Positions 22,981 through 35,200 of a stretch of DNA of 64,000 bases are shown here, piece after piece. Source of the stretch: Umbilicaria muhlenbergii (lineage: Eukaryota > Ascomycota > Lecanoromycetes > Umbilicariales > Umbilicariaceae); contig KK106985.1 of the NCBI GenBank assembly GCA_000611775.1, positions 1,102,291-1,166,290 on the forward strand. The letters are read 5' to 3'. Under the pieces are notes generated by a model. The model was not told the DNA's origin, did no database searches, and was given only the letters and a program-made list of their open reading frames with translations. Positions within the stretch are counted from its first letter, which is position 1. Each line of letters starts with the position of its first letter. A program made the translations under genes and the position numbers.

Positions 22981-23443
22981 CTCTAAAATGCCTGCATCGA
23001 CTTTATAGTACCTGATTTCTCCGTATCAACATCGCAAGCTTATCCATAGCTAGGCTTTAACGAAACGAAGGCTCAAACAATGTAGGCCAGTATCAACGAG
23101 GCCTTAAATAAAGCTGGCGCGAAGAGCTTTATCGCCATCATTATGCAACGCGCTGATACTGTTCGAACTGCGTTATGCTATTTTGCTCGGCCATAATAGC
23201 AGAGTGCTACTATGTAGAGATGACTGTCATCGATAGAGAAGCCTAGCAAACTCCAAGACTCGGCTTGATTGAATGGGAAAGTACTAGCCAGTGCTACTTT
23301 AGTCTACCATTGCCCGCTTTTCCTGCTAAACCCCAAAGAACAAGACAAGCAGCCGTAAATGGTGGCGAAGCCTTCAGCAACGCTACAGCCATGGTAGAAC
23401 CACTCGCCAAGCTCGACCCAATCCTCCGGCCCCCCAGCCTCCA
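22981..23443. other. intergenic between MITE copy C and sulfotransferase-like gene
   Basis: About 460 bp with no coding or repeat signal that I can support. Confidence 0.4.
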
Positions 23444-24757
23444 TCATCCTTTCAGCCTAAACCACCACCACGCCACGACCGGCGCCGCCAGCACCCCCAC
23501 CATTCCCCCCGCCTTAACCAACACCGTCACCAGCCGCCACCAATAAACCATCTTATGCAACTTGACCACGCTATCTCCATCATTAATGCGCGGATACGGC
23601 TCGTCGGGGACATCCTTGCCCAGAAACGCGCACAGCGGCGCCCAGCCGTCTTGGGACTTGAATTCGAGGAGGCGGTCTGCGGGGACGAGGGCGCGGACGT
23701 GGGCGTAATGGTCGAGGTAGCCTTGGCGGAGGGCGGCGCGGTCACGCCAGTTGCCTTGGGTCCAGTGGGAGAGGATGATGTGGAGGAGGGAGAAGTAGGG
23801 CTTGAAGAGGGGCTAGGGAGGGTGGGAGATGGGTTAGTGATGCAGGTTGGTGGGCTTTTGACATTGGCTTGATGAAGTAGAGGCCCAAACAAACGATGAC
23901 AGAGAGAAATATAGAGAGAAGGAGAGAGGGAGAGGGAGAGAGAGGGGGAGAGACAGAGAGGGAGAGAGAGGGGGAGAGAGAGAGAGAGAGAGACAGCAGT
24001 AGCGGGGTACATATCCACGTACCTGATCCACAGCCGCCAAGATCGGCAACGTCGGCCACCCCAGCACGGTATAAAAGCTCTTATCCATGCTCACAAGCCA
24101 GCTATCCACGTCCCGGTTCGTGAGCACGACTTTGGCCTTCGGATACGCCGCCACCAGCTCATCCACAAACGCAATACACGGGATATCGGTGATAGCCTGA
24201 CACGAGCGCCCCAGATCATCAGTCACGGTACCGAGCGGTGTCTTCTGCTGCCTCTCCTCACATTCAAAAAAGGAAGAAACATGTTGGAGAGCACGAGCGG
24301 GAGAGTTGGTAAGGGGGTGGGACCGCTGCCGAGCTTACATCAAAGTCGGCCAGCACTTTCTCAAACTCGGCCTTCCCCCACGGGGTCCCCTGGCCCTGGT
24401 ATTTGGCCTTGAGGGCCTCGTCCCAGAGATGCAGATGGCCCGACTTCCAGCGCTTGACGGCCTCGGAGGCGTGGTAGGGTTTGTATCCGAGGGTGGTCAG
24501 GGCGGCTTTGATGGCTGGGAGGGTTTGAGCTTCATGCTGCGTGGAGGGGAACGGAGGGGTACGAACACATTGTCCCTACTCACCGTGTTAGTCTGCCACC
24601 GGTCTAGACATTGGACACGGCTGTCCTGGGGCCGGAAAGGAAGGGGACGCGGGAATGGGAGGGGCAGACCTGTGCGGCTCATTCCGAGTACAAGCAGTTT
24701 CACATCTTCAGGGCTCTGAGGCGGAGGAACCGCGTCGATCAGGCGTTTGGAAGGCAT
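23444..24757 (-). CDS. sulfotransferase-family (P-loop) membrane-tailed protein
   Basis: Exons 24757-24670, a short exon near 24603-24584, 24536-24339, 24244-24023 and 23812-23444 give about 298 aa. The N-terminus VKLLVLGMSRTG is the start of the PAPS-binding P-loop. The codons for the following TNT are present, but the splice joining them is uncertain: as drawn it reads MSRTDRWQTNT. Later blocks are clear: LGYKPYHASEA, GTPWGKAEFEKV, AYPKAKVVLTNRDVDSWLVS, HWTQGNWRDRAALRQGYLDH, FLGKDVPDEPYPRIND. The C-terminal hydrophobic helix is rich in Val, Ala and Trp. Fungal members of this family are mostly uncharacterised; many resemble sulfotransferases, with an Arg-Thr-Gly loop and a C-terminal anchor. 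Sulfation of a metabolite is possible but unproven. Intron 4 (210 bp) contains a long purine/pyrimidine microsatellite. Confidence 0.78.
23897..23996. repeat. (GA)n/(CT)n-type low-complexity tract inside an intron
   Basis: About 100 bp of gagagaga with scattered ggg and aca interruptions on the plus strand, polypyrimidine on the transcribed strand. It lies within the fourth intron of the sulfotransferase-like gene. Long Leu/Ser/Pro-rich minus-strand frames here are artefacts. Confidence 0.9.
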
Positions 24758-25496
24758 GCGTTGCTTGTTCTGGGTGGGGCGAGCTGTTGAGGGTGAGGAG
24801 TAGTCGATGTCGACAAGACTTTCAAGTGCTATGACTGCTCATGGGAAAAGATGGGATGAGAAGTTCTGTTCATCAAAATTCACTGCATGCAAATCACAGG
24901 CAAAGCGCAGCGTAATAAGGTGACACCGGGTGATTCATGCCAGCCCCTTGTGTAACATGGGAGTGAAGGACAGACAAAAGAGGTCAATGCGCTTCTGCCT
25001 GCGCTCTGCAACAACGAGGGCACCCAATCTGACATCGACCCCAGTATCGGAGTAGTGAGGTAAGGTACCCTAGGTGCTCGAGGATTCCACTGCAGGCAGA
25101 ACGGAGGATGGCCTTTGGACCCAGCTGCAATATCACGTGGCGAATCCAAGGGCGAAATGCGCGCAAGAGGCGTAGCCATTTCAGCTGGGAACAGGCTTGT
25201 GCACATGGGGGCCGAAGCTGGGATAGAGTCCAATGTGCACAAGGCTGAACATGCATGGTGCTGGTGCTCACCGCCGTTGTTGTGATGGCCGAATGGTGGT
25301 GGGGGTGACGCCATGTGCCGCATAGCACTAGGCTGATTCAGCAATGTCGCACACGCCGCATTCAAGCTTGATGGTCATCAGTCACCCGATGGGAAGAGTT
25401 CCCATATCATCTGATAGATGCAATCATTACTGTTGATCGTGCCTGCACGAATACCTTAGATTAGACATCTAGTCGGCTTTTGTTGCTTGTACAGAA
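24758..25496. other. intergenic, nothing recognised
   Basis: About 740 bp between the sulfotransferase-like promoter and the MFS 3' end. A 161-codon minus frame here lacks any domain and is Pro/Ser/Cys-rich, so I leave it out. Confidence 0.4.
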
Positions 25497-27490
25497 TCAT
25501 GACTTTTGCCACCGCGGTGTCTTCTCTACCATAAGCAGAGATGCCAGGATAGCCCCTCCGCCGAATGCTACCAGAGCTTGCATTTGCCTCTGATACCCGC
25601 CAAGATACGCTTCTCTCACCCGTTCCTGGAGTGCCGTCGACATCGACGCCAGGCTTTGCAGTGAGCTCTGCAGACTCTGAAGCTCTGCCGGCGATAGTAC
25701 GTTCTGAAGGTCCGATGCGACGTGACTGTTGACGATGTTCGTGCACACCGCAAGTCCAATGCTGCCACCCAGAACGCGGAACTGGCCGATCGCACCGATT
25801 CCGACGGCTTGGAAGTAGATGTTAGTTGAAACGTCAGGTAGAAACAGTCGGGGTGGAAAATGCGTACCCATATCACGTTTTTCAAAGACTAAAGGCGACA
25901 TCATGACCACCGTACCCAGACTCAACCCAAAGCCAACGCCCATCACAACCTCGTAGCCATACTCCGCCGCCGGAAAAGGGGCGCTTGGGAGCTCGTGGAG
26001 CGACGTCATCAGGGCCATGCCTACGACCTGGACGACTCCACCAGCGAGCAGGATATACAGCGGAGGCGTCTTCAGCTTCTGCATAAACAAGCCAGCCAGT
26101 GCAGAGCCGACAGGTGTGCAGATCGTGAGCGTAAGAAGCTTGTAGCCAGCGTCAAAGGGCGAATTGCCATAGACCACCTGGAACTTCTGCGGTAGGGTGA
26201 TGACAAGGCTGATAAAAGCGGCACCTGCGAAAAGGGAATTGAGGAGCGGAGTCATGCTGAACCTGTTGCTAGTCAGCCTCCACGGCAGGACTGGCTCCTG
26301 CAACGTCGTTCGCCGTTCTTGATGCCGCGACCAGAGGAAGAGCGCGGGCCAAAGAAACAGAGATAGGACGAGTAGAACTATGACAACAGCGCTATTCCAT
26401 GGATATTCTGTACCTCCTTCCTCGATCGCAGTGACGAAGAGAATAGATGCGGCGAGTAGTAAGAAGAATCCTATCAGATCTAATCTCTTAGCTTTGTGTT
26501 TGCCAGTAAAGGTATTTTCGTCGACGAAGCCCGGCGGGTGCGGGAAATTTGGCGGTAGACATATCAGAATGAGTATCAACGTGACTGCGCCCGCTGGTCC
26601 GCTGTTAACAAGTATAATATGAGTAAGAAGTATATTTCCAGATGATATGGAAGGACCTACTTCAAGTAGAAAACCCAGCGCCAGGTAGTGTGAATATTGA
26701 TGAGACCTCCAAGAATAGGACCCAGTAAGTTCGACAGCGCGAAGACAGAAGACAGGACTGCAGCGTAAGTCGGGTACTGCTGCGGAGACACCATATCTGG
26801 GAGGATTACGAAAACCATCGTGTATATACCTCCGCCGCCGATGCCTTGAAAGGCGCGAAAGACGATGCTGAAAATCGATAAGCTTTACACTTGGGGAAGG
26901 TGGCCGCAAAGACTTTACAGATCCTGTAGTCGCTGCGCGGCTCCACACGCAATCGAAAACGCAACGAAGAGGGCTAAACAAGCAACGAGCAAAGACTTCC
27001 GGCCGTGAATGTCACTCAGCTTGGCCACAATCGTAAGAAAGCCTACGATACCAGTCTTAGCGAAGCTCACGCAACCGAGAGCGAGAACAGGCTTACCGGT
27101 GTATGTGAGCAAATAAGCCGTGACGACCCAAGAGCTTTTCTGGAAGCCATCGAGGGAATTGGTGATGGCGACCAGCGACGTGCTCACGATGGTGCTTTCT
27201 AGAGTCGAGAGGAAAAGGCCCAGGCAGAGGCTTTGAACTCGTCAGGGCACGCACTCTCCGGATGCAATGCAAGAGACTCACGCGACGTTGAGGAGCTGTA
27301 GCTTCCATCCCTTCAGGTAAAAGTGGGATTGTGTCTCTATGGACCGATCGAGCTCGTTGTTGTTGTTGGCAGATGGAGCGGAGAGATCAGAAGGACTGCG
27401 GGGTTCGTTGACGAGATCCGAATCGTTCGGCTGAGGCAACGAAGGGCTGCTGCGTACATGAGGAGCAGTAGCCTTTTCTGGGTCTCGCAT
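25497..27490 (-). CDS. MFS multidrug-type transporter
   Basis: Five exons (27490-27282, 27230-26919, 26867-26661, 26601-25868, 25807-25497) sum to 1773 nt, 590 aa. A hydrophilic N-terminus of about 70 aa is followed by 12 to 14 predicted membrane helices. Family motifs: LCLGLFLSTLESTIVSTSLV, motif A-like KLSDIHGRKSLLVACLALF, FRAFQGIGGGGIYTMVFVIL and FALSNLLGPILGGLI with motif C-like glycines, then WRWVFYLNGPAGAVTL. This is the drug:H+ antiporter / toxin-efflux type common in fungal metabolite clusters, acting at the plasma membrane. The stop is followed by no further frame. Introns are 51-60 bp. It is the likely exporter for the neighbouring PKS pathway, an inference from position only. Confidence 0.92.
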
Positions 27491-28531
27491 CTTGATTTAA
27501 TCTCCGAGTCGCTGTCACGTACCGACTGAACCCCATTGGTCGCCCCGATGATGATGATGACAACGATTGTGATGAGGATGATGATGATGAAAAAGGCAAA
27601 GAAAAAGCAGTTGACGAAGGTAAAGGAGAACGAGGAGAGAAGGAACCAGAAGAAGTCCTGACCGCGCGCGCCAAACCGTCAGAGTCATGCATGCTTTGTG
27701 TTCGCCGGGGACGTGAAGGACGTGATTGCGTCTGCCTCAGCTCGGCCTGCGGTCCGACCCGCCGTGATGGCTTACCTTACAAGTAGGTTACCTTACCTTA
27801 CTTGTCCTACGCCACACGACCTCACTACATGTGATGTACACACTGCTGATCCCAGGCGCGGAGACTACCGAACCTGATGCCCGACGACGATTGAACGAGC
27901 ATGATAGGCCATCCTCATCCAACCTCATCCATCAGCTGAGGCACGGCTTCCATGCCGACTCCGACTTTCCGTTGAAATCCCTTGGATTATTTGGGGGCCG
28001 CTGTATTGAGGTTAATGTGCGACAAGGGTCGAGCTGACTACACCGTCACGGACGTCGCAATCAAACCTGCAAAGAGCAAGCGGAGTCGTGCTTCGACCTA
28101 TGCATGTCGGGGCTTTCAAAACTTTGTGCCACTCAAACACGCACACGATGCGGGCTGTGCCCCAGGTTCCAACTCCCTCGGGTTTTGGCAGCTGCCAGGC
28201 CATCGACTGATGCGCCGTGCCCACTACCGAGCCTGCACGCTGCGTGCTGACATGCAGCGTGGAGATCATTAGTCCCGCTCGTGGGCGTTGCCCGCTTCCC
28301 TCGTGGTGGGACGACTTGGGATCATAAGCGTGGCTTACACCCCTCTTCTCCCTTGCCACACCGCTGCTGCTGGCGTGCAACGCGAAGACCTCGTGGAGCT
28401 TGCATAGCTTGCTCCGTCTGCTCTATTGCTCCCCTGATCCTCATATCTCGTGGGGTCTGTCCCGAGTTGCCTCGTGTTGCTTCGACTTCCATCGCAGTCT
28501 CATTTTTTGGCTGTTCCAACGCCTAATTGCC
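27491..28531. other. 1 kb divergent intergenic region with trinucleotide repeat
   Basis: It separates the divergently transcribed MFS and rhodopsin-domain genes and so holds both promoters. A (gat)n tract lies at 27547-27590. A cluster of ttacctta-like words sits at about 27773-27806. Short Arg/Cys-rich frames at 28.0-28.5 kb show no domain. Confidence 0.5.
27547..27590. repeat. interrupted (GAT)n microsatellite
   Basis: Two runs of gatgatgat separated by caacgattgt in the MFS gene's upstream region. Confidence 0.85.
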
Positions 28532-29833
28532 ATGGCTTCGACCGATCGGTCTCGTGAGCTATACGCTCAGTTCCTCACCATGGGCCCGCTGGCTACTATT
28601 GCCGTGGCTGCACGGCTGGTTGCGAGAGCCAAGTCCAAGGTGTCTTTTGGGCTGGATGATTTCTTCGCATTGTTGGCGCTGGCATTTTATTGGACCTACA
28701 TTGGCGTCTCCTTGTGGGGTGAGTCAGCTTCTCTGCGCTTCGACTGTCTGATTGACGTTGTTGATGGATGCGATTAGGCGTTGTTTCTGGAGGCGGTGGG
28801 AGAGCGCTTACTCAACTTCCTTTGCCGGAGGTCGTTGTCAGCTTGAAGGTCACGAAATAAAGTCCTTTGCTGTCTACCAGGACTTCTAACTCGGAGTAGG
28901 TTTTGTACGTTGGTGTCATGTTCACCGTAGCGACGATCACAGCCGCCAAGCTCAGCGTTCTCTGCCTCTACTACCGCATTTTCCAGGTCAGCCCCAGATT
29001 CAAAATTGGCTGGATGATCCTCTTGTTTGCAACGGTCGCATGGTTCCTTGCAGCCTTCATCATGGCCATTCTCCGCTGCATACCTATCCACGCTGCGTGG
29101 AATCCGTTGATTAAGAATGCAAAATGTTTTAACCTGCAGCTCGCCTTCTTAGTCACCGAGACGATCAATTGCATCACAGATCTCGCTATCGTGTGTCTTC
29201 CAACTAGCATAATTAGGAGCTTGCAGCTGCCGCTGAGGCTAAAAATTGGTCTGAGCTTTGTCTTCATGCTTGGTGGACTGTGAGTCCATATCTCAACTTT
29301 CAGTTGGCCTGAACAAAGTCGGGCTGACCAGTTCAGCGTTTGTGTTACGAGTATTATGCGCATCGTATACACTTACAACAGCAATGGCTCAAGCGGTATG
29401 CCCCTTCCCCCGAATGAAGGCCGCCGCTGTTGGTACTAAGAATCTTGTAGACGCTCTTCTTTCCGCTGGTCTTTGGGTCAACCTCCAGCTTTGCTCAGCT
29501 ATCATCTGCGCCTGCCTTCCTACCTACCGCCCAATCTTGCCCAGGGGCACCCGCCTATCCAGTACTTTACGCCAATGGTACTCCTCTTTGCTCTCTCATA
29601 GGAGCCGAGCTTCTACGTCGCGCAGCTCGGAGGGACATACAGATGATTATTCAGGGAGCTACGCGGTCTCTGATGCGAGATCTAGATATGCGAAGTACAA
29701 CAATATCAGTGATGGTGCGGTGGACCACATAGTGCTCACAGATATCAAAACCGGAAGTGCAGTAGAGCATGATTATCCGCCAAATGCCATTAACGTGGAG
29801 ACGCACTTGTCGAGTCATGAAAGGCATATATAA
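28532..29833 (+). CDS. SAT4/rhodopsin-domain fungal membrane protein
   Basis: Five exons (28532-28718, 28778-28848, 28900-29279, 29337-29395, 29451-29833) give 359 aa. About seven helices: PLATIAVAARLVARAKSK, LDDFFALLALAFYWTYIGV, VLYVGVMFTVATITAAKLSV then LCLYYRIFQ, WMILLFATVAWFLAAFIMAI, CFNLQLAFLVTETINCITDL, LKIGLSFVFMLGGL, and NLQLCSAIICACLPTYRPIL. The order and the LSVLCLYYRIF and CIPIHAAWN signatures identify the fungal rhodopsin-like domain (PF20684, the SAT4/PTH11-like family). The C-tail is Ser/Tyr-rich and cytoplasmic. Members often sit in metabolite or host-interaction loci; biochemical roles are mostly unknown. Two exons are short (71 and 59 nt). Downstream comes the convergent FSH hydrolase gene. 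Confidence 0.88.
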
Positions 29834-30208
29834 TTGGACTGGAAAGCTCGGGGATAGGGATGCTGGGTTTAACTTAGCATTTATGGAGACTTTGTCGGTC
29901 TGAAAAGGGGGCGGTGTTATGGAGGTCCAGTCTAGATAGGTGGATAGCACCGAAAAAAAAAACCTCGCTTACATGGGTGTCACGTCACTCACAATGACTA
30001 CTTGGGTGTACTAAAGGGCGAAGGCGCTTATGTCTTTGTCGTAGTCAATGTGCTGTGCAGTCTGTGGCAATTTCACCGTTTCTTACCCTTTCCTTTTTCT
30101 TTCTCTCAGAATTGTATTACCTCACTACTCTATGACCAAGTATTGAAACGTATCGGAACCACACCGACAGCCGTACGTAGAAAGCGACGAGGCAGTGCAT
30201 GCTGGACT
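29834..30208. other. convergent intergenic region
   Basis: 375 bp between two convergent genes. It contains an A10 tract near 29954. Nothing else was seen. Confidence 0.4.
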
Positions 30209-31074
30209 CTATTGTCGAAAAAGAGCCCTATCTATAACCCTCTCAAAAACCGGCGTCATCTCACTGACCACCTTTCTACCCATCGGCACTTCATGTCCGC
30301 CCTCAAATTCCAGCACCTCTCTTTGCTCCTTCTTGCACAGCTGACTCAGTTCGACTGCGGCGCCATACCCTGCGTCTTTCTTCCCTATAATGTGGGCAGT
30401 AGGGATATCAATGACCGCACCGTCCAACGCCACGCTCAGCCTTGCTGAAACGCCATCTCGCAGCCCCCACGGTTCGCCGCCGCAGACGAAAACAGCGAGT
30501 CTGATATCTGGCGGGGAGGATGAGGGAGTACGATGATAGCGTTGCGCGAGGTAGGTTGCCGCCAGGGTGGCGCCCTGGGAGAACCCCAGGAGGGCATCGA
30601 ATGGACCGTTGGAGCTCAGATAGTCTTGCAGATCGTGCAGGAAGGAGGAGATATCGATCTCTGAATCAGACGCCACATAGGAGTAGTATTGATCCTGGCT
30701 TGGGAAGAGGTGGGCGATCTCTAGATCGGTCGAGTCAGCGAGGCACAAACGGCATTGGCCCGGTCTCGAACTGCGAAACTAGGTGGCAACGAATCTTGGG
30801 TAGTCAGCATGGCGCGCTTACCCGGTGCTTGCGGCCACGGGACTGAACCGTCGACGAACTCAAATTGGTGATGAGCCCCGAGCTGATAACGGAGTGCGGC
30901 TGACGAAGGCCATGTCAGCCCGTACAGGGAAGGGAAAGGTTTATGTCCATCGGCATCTGACCTGTCTGTGCCTCGAAAACCTGGTACGTGAGCATGATTA
31001 ATCGCAGACACAGCCGGGAAGTGACATGGTACCTGGCTGTTCGACCCCCTTCCGTGCAGGCACAGAAAGCGCAT
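30209..31074 (-). CDS. FSH-family serine hydrolase (LovG-like release enzyme candidate)
   Basis: Four exons (31074-31033, 30980-30962, 30899-30822, 30720-30209) give 216 aa, the normal length for FSH1/DUF341 alpha/beta hydrolases. N-terminal MRFLCLHGRGSNSQVFEAQ carries the oxyanion HGRG. The nucleophile is Ser94 in LLGFSQGATLAATYLA and the catalytic His is in FEGGHEVPMGRKV. A tyrosine-rich QDQYYSYVASD stretch follows FEFVDGSVPWPQAP. The second exon is only 19 nt and all joins keep frame. This family includes LovG, which hydrolyses the finished chain from the lovastatin PKS LovB. Here the gene is divergent to an HR-PKS without its own release domain, 1.1 kb away, so product release is the leading hypothesis. 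It is cytosolic, with no signal peptide. Confidence 0.9.
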
Positions 31075-32209
31075 TGGCTGCTCGTACTTTGGGACGCAGT
31101 CAGCCGCGAACTGCAGCGCCGTAGTGACTAATGCACGCTTGCGAATGATTCGTAGTTGAGAGCTAAATGCGAAGGAAGGTCCGATGACTATGAAACCGGT
31201 ATGGGTGCGGAGGTCTTCGCGCCGGAAACACGCAGTTTATATCCCCGGAGGCGGGGTGGCTGATGCGAGACGGCAGGGGATTTAGCTGGCAACCAAGTTA
31301 GCCAATGCTTCTTAGGTTGTGTGAGGTGCAGCTGCTGACGTTCGACGGGTGGCAATGGGCATTTTGATTGATCGCCGATGAGGCAACACGAAACATGAAT
31401 TGGGAGGTACAGTACGGAAGATTAACAACCAACTATGCCAGAGTATCGAGCACATGTCCGCTGCCGTGTAAATCAACTCAGAAACACACCGCCTTTGCTG
31501 CATGCTGTCTGCACATCTTTCCATATTCCTCCCCTGCTTTTCAACCTCCACCTCGAGTCTCCTAGTACGGGAGAGTTCCGTTTTCGAACCAACGGGAGTG
31601 CCAACTTACAAGAGCCGATAAGCATATCAGTCTGTAATCTTTGACCGCCTTCCAGCTGCTCCACCCTGTGCCTGGATGTTGCATCAGTTTTAACATCTTG
31701 CATGCACCAGATACTCGGGCCCTGGTTTGAGATCACACAGCCTTCGGGTAAGCACAGATCTACCTGTGGCTGCATTTCTTGCTGTGCCTTTGCGGCGTAA
31801 GGATTCGTGACTTCCTGAATCTGTCGCATGACGTCCGCTGTCCACACCTTCGCCCTGTATTGTTCTAGCCTTCTCTGACGCTCGCTGTAATGCTTCCCTT
31901 GACACTCAGCCACTCTCATTCGGATTCACTATTGGCTGCCGCTCCAGCTATCTCTGGCATTGCGCCTGTTCTAGCCTTTCGAGCGCCTAAGTAACTGCTT
32001 ACAGACTTACTGATGGAGTGGACTAACGTGCCTTGTGCCTGGCACAAGCTGTCAAGGATCTTGGTATTTATTGATCTTACAGCTCTGTCTTCTTACGGTC
32101 TTCCCGAACTTCTTCCTGCGTCCCCAGAAACTATTTCCTTGACTTGCAGCATTTTGCCTTCTCTCTCGACCTTTAAAATTCGTCACTCGTATCTATTTGA
32201 TTCTAAGCA
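31075..32209. promoter_or_regulatory. 1.1 kb divergent promoter region, hydrolase / PKS
   Basis: It lies between the start codons of the FSH hydrolase and the PKS, so both promoters are here and the two genes could be co-regulated. Minus frames at 31.3-31.9 kb have no domain and are not called. A cttt-rich stretch precedes the PKS ATG (context aagcaATGGG). Confidence 0.5.
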
Positions 32210-35200
32210 ATGGGCTCATATCCGGTGAATACTATCGGGCTAGATTCTATCCCGAGTGCCTCCAAAGAGCCTAGCTGCCACTGTTGTGAAAATGGATATG
32301 TTAATGGTCACACAGTGGCAGACGACTCCCTTAGCGTAAACGGCTTTAACGGGGTGAGCGGGCATTACGGCAATGAGCTGGAAGATACAGAAAAGATGCA
32401 GGAGTCGGATTTGGTAGAGCCTGTCGCGATTATCGGTCTTGCTCTCAAGTTCCCACAAGATGCCACGTCTCCCGACTCATTCTGGGAGATGCTAATCGAC
32501 GGACGATCTGCTATGACCGAAGTCCCAAGGGACCGGTTTAAGATAGATTCATTCTATAATGCTAATGGAGGCAAAACTGGCACAGTATAACTCTCATTAT
32601 CTATTGCAAATTTGGTTAAATCATCTAACTGACTGTAAACCTTAGCTAAACGTTCGAGGAGGTCACTTTTTAAAGGATGACTTAGCCGCATTTGATGCTC
32701 CATTTTTTTCGATATCTGCAAGTGAGGCGGCTTGTATGGATCCACAGCAAAGATGGCTGTTAGAGATCACTTACCATGCCCTGGAAAATGGTTAGTTGCA
32801 CTCTCTGTTCCCCTCGGCTCATGTGTAAACTAACTCCTAGCTTCAAGCCGGTGTACCCATGGAAAAAGCTATAGGATCAAAAACGTCAGTCTACGTTGGT
32901 TCCTTCCTGCGGGACTATGAGATTATGCTTGCCAGAGATACAGAAATGCCCATCAAATACAAAGCAACCGGAACAGGGACCTCAATTCTGGCCAACCGAT
33001 TGAGTTGGTTCTTCGATTTCAAAGGTCCTAGTATAGCTGTTGATACTGCTTGTTCAAGTAGTCTTATAGCACTTCATCTTGCCTGTCAGAGTATTCGGTC
33101 TGGAGAATCTACTATGGTAAGCATGAGTCGTTACTGAATTGGAATCTATTGGATGTATGACAACTAATTTCCCAAGGCAATTGTGGCTGGTTGTAACCTC
33201 ATTTTCAACCCTGAGACGTCGATAGGCTTAACTGATCTTAACTTTCTCTCTCCTGATAGTAGGTGTTACAGCTTCGACTCGCGGGCCAACGGCTACTCCC
33301 GTGGAGAAGGTATCGGTGTTGTCGTTCTCAAGGCTTTACCACAAGCACTTCAAGAAGATACGATTCGAGCGGTGGTGCGAAATACTGGAACGAACCAGGA
33401 TGGCCGAACTCCGGGAATTACTCAACCCAGCGCCGAAGCACAGGAAGCGCTGATACGCGACACCTACCATAAAGCTGGGCTTGATATGTCAGCAACGAGG
33501 TACTTTGAAGCACACGGAACTGGAACTCCCGTAGGTGATCCATTGGAGTTGAAGGGAATATATTCGGCGTTCAAGGATGCTAGGCCACAGGGTCAGCCTC
33601 TACTCGTTGGCGCTGTCAAGTCGAACATCGGCCATTTGGAAGGTACAAGCGGAGTAGCTGGGCTCATAAAGACCATTCTCACACTAGAGAGAGGTGTCAT
33701 CCCACCAAACATCGGATATGAGCAGCCCAACCCGAGAATATCATTGGATTCGTGGAATATCGATTTTCCTTTGAAACCTACACTTTGGCCTTCGAACGGG
33801 TTGCGACGGGCCTCTGTAAGTTCTTCCGGGTTTGGCGGCTCCAATGCCCATGCAATTCTAGACGATGCGTACAACTTTCTACGGATGCGTACGCTTCGAG
33901 GACGTCATTGTACCACAACTTGTCCACGCCTCTCACAATCATCACACAACGACTCGATCGGTGCACCAGATCACATTAACGGCGTCTCCATTGGATCTAC
34001 CTCTTACAAGCAAAGTCCACAGCCACGACTACTTGTCTTGTCCGCGTCCGACGAGGGGGGCATTGGTCGTTTGTCGGAAGATTACAAAAGCTTCTTTGAA
34101 ATGCAAGCTGTCAACGAGTTGAGCACGTGGCTTGATAATCTCACCTACACTCTATGTGAGAAGCGCAGCATGTTACCATGGAGATCTTTTGCGATCACTA
34201 CATCGAAGGATGACTTGTCGAGTTTGGCGTTCTCGACACCAATGAGGTTAAGCAAAGTGCCTAGGTTAGCTTTCGTATTCACGGGCCAAGGCGCCCAGTG
34301 GAGTGGAATGGGTCGCGAGCTTCTTCACTATCCGGTCTTCAGGAAGAGCCTCGAGGACGCAGATGCTTGTTTCAAGAGCCTGGGCTGCCAGTGGTCGCTT
34401 ATAGGTGAATATTTCAAAGCGGCATGGCTTCAAAGCTGACTGGCTTTAGATAAACTCTCCAAAATTGACGGAGAATCTTCAGATCTGGACAACCCTGAAT
34501 ACAGCCAATCTATTACCACGGCATTGCAGATAGCTCTGGTGGATCTGCTCACCTCGTGGGACATTGCGCCTAAAGCTGTCGTTGGCCATTCCTCAGGAGA
34601 AATCGCAGCGGCTTACTGCGTTGGGCTCTCTAGAGATTCAGCACTAAAGCTTGCATATTATCGAGGCCTTGTCTCTGCTTCCATCAGAGAGAGTGGCCAA
34701 GAGCCCGGTGCCATGCTATCAGTCTCTCTTTCTCCGAGTGAAGTGGAGCGTTACCTTCTAAAGACCGATAATGCAGGCGAACGTGACGTCTCTATTGGGT
34801 GCATAAACAGTCCTAATAGCATTACGCTCTCGGGAAGTGAGAAAGGTATTAACGCACTCCAGAACACTCTAGAACATGATGACGTTCACTGCAGGAAATT
34901 AAAGGTAGGCGTGGCATATCACTCAAGATATATGAAAGCTGCCGCCTACATCTATCGATCACTCATACAGAATACTAAAGCAGAGTTCTCCGAAACCTCA
35001 ACTATTCGCGTCCCGATGGTATCCTCTGTTACGGGGAGAGAGACTCGTCTAGATATACTCGAAGACCCCCAATATTGGATAGACAATATGCTGTCCATGG
35101 TGCGATTCTCGGATGCTGCTGGTTATCTTTGTGCCCACACATCGAAGAATACCTTGTCTTCAAAGAGCTCCAATTTGGCAATCGACTACTTGTTAGAGAT

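Noticed and set aside
23742-24059. Leu/Ser/Pro-rich minus ORFs
   Set aside because: They read through the CT-type microsatellite intron of the sulfotransferase-like gene.
27541-27600. CRISPR-like spacing in the gat repeats
   Set aside because: It is a simple interrupted trinucleotide microsatellite in a eukaryotic genome; no direct repeat/spacer structure.
31312-31919. 148-codon minus frame upstream of the PKS
   Set aside because: No domain, no conserved composition, and it lies in the expected divergent promoter region.
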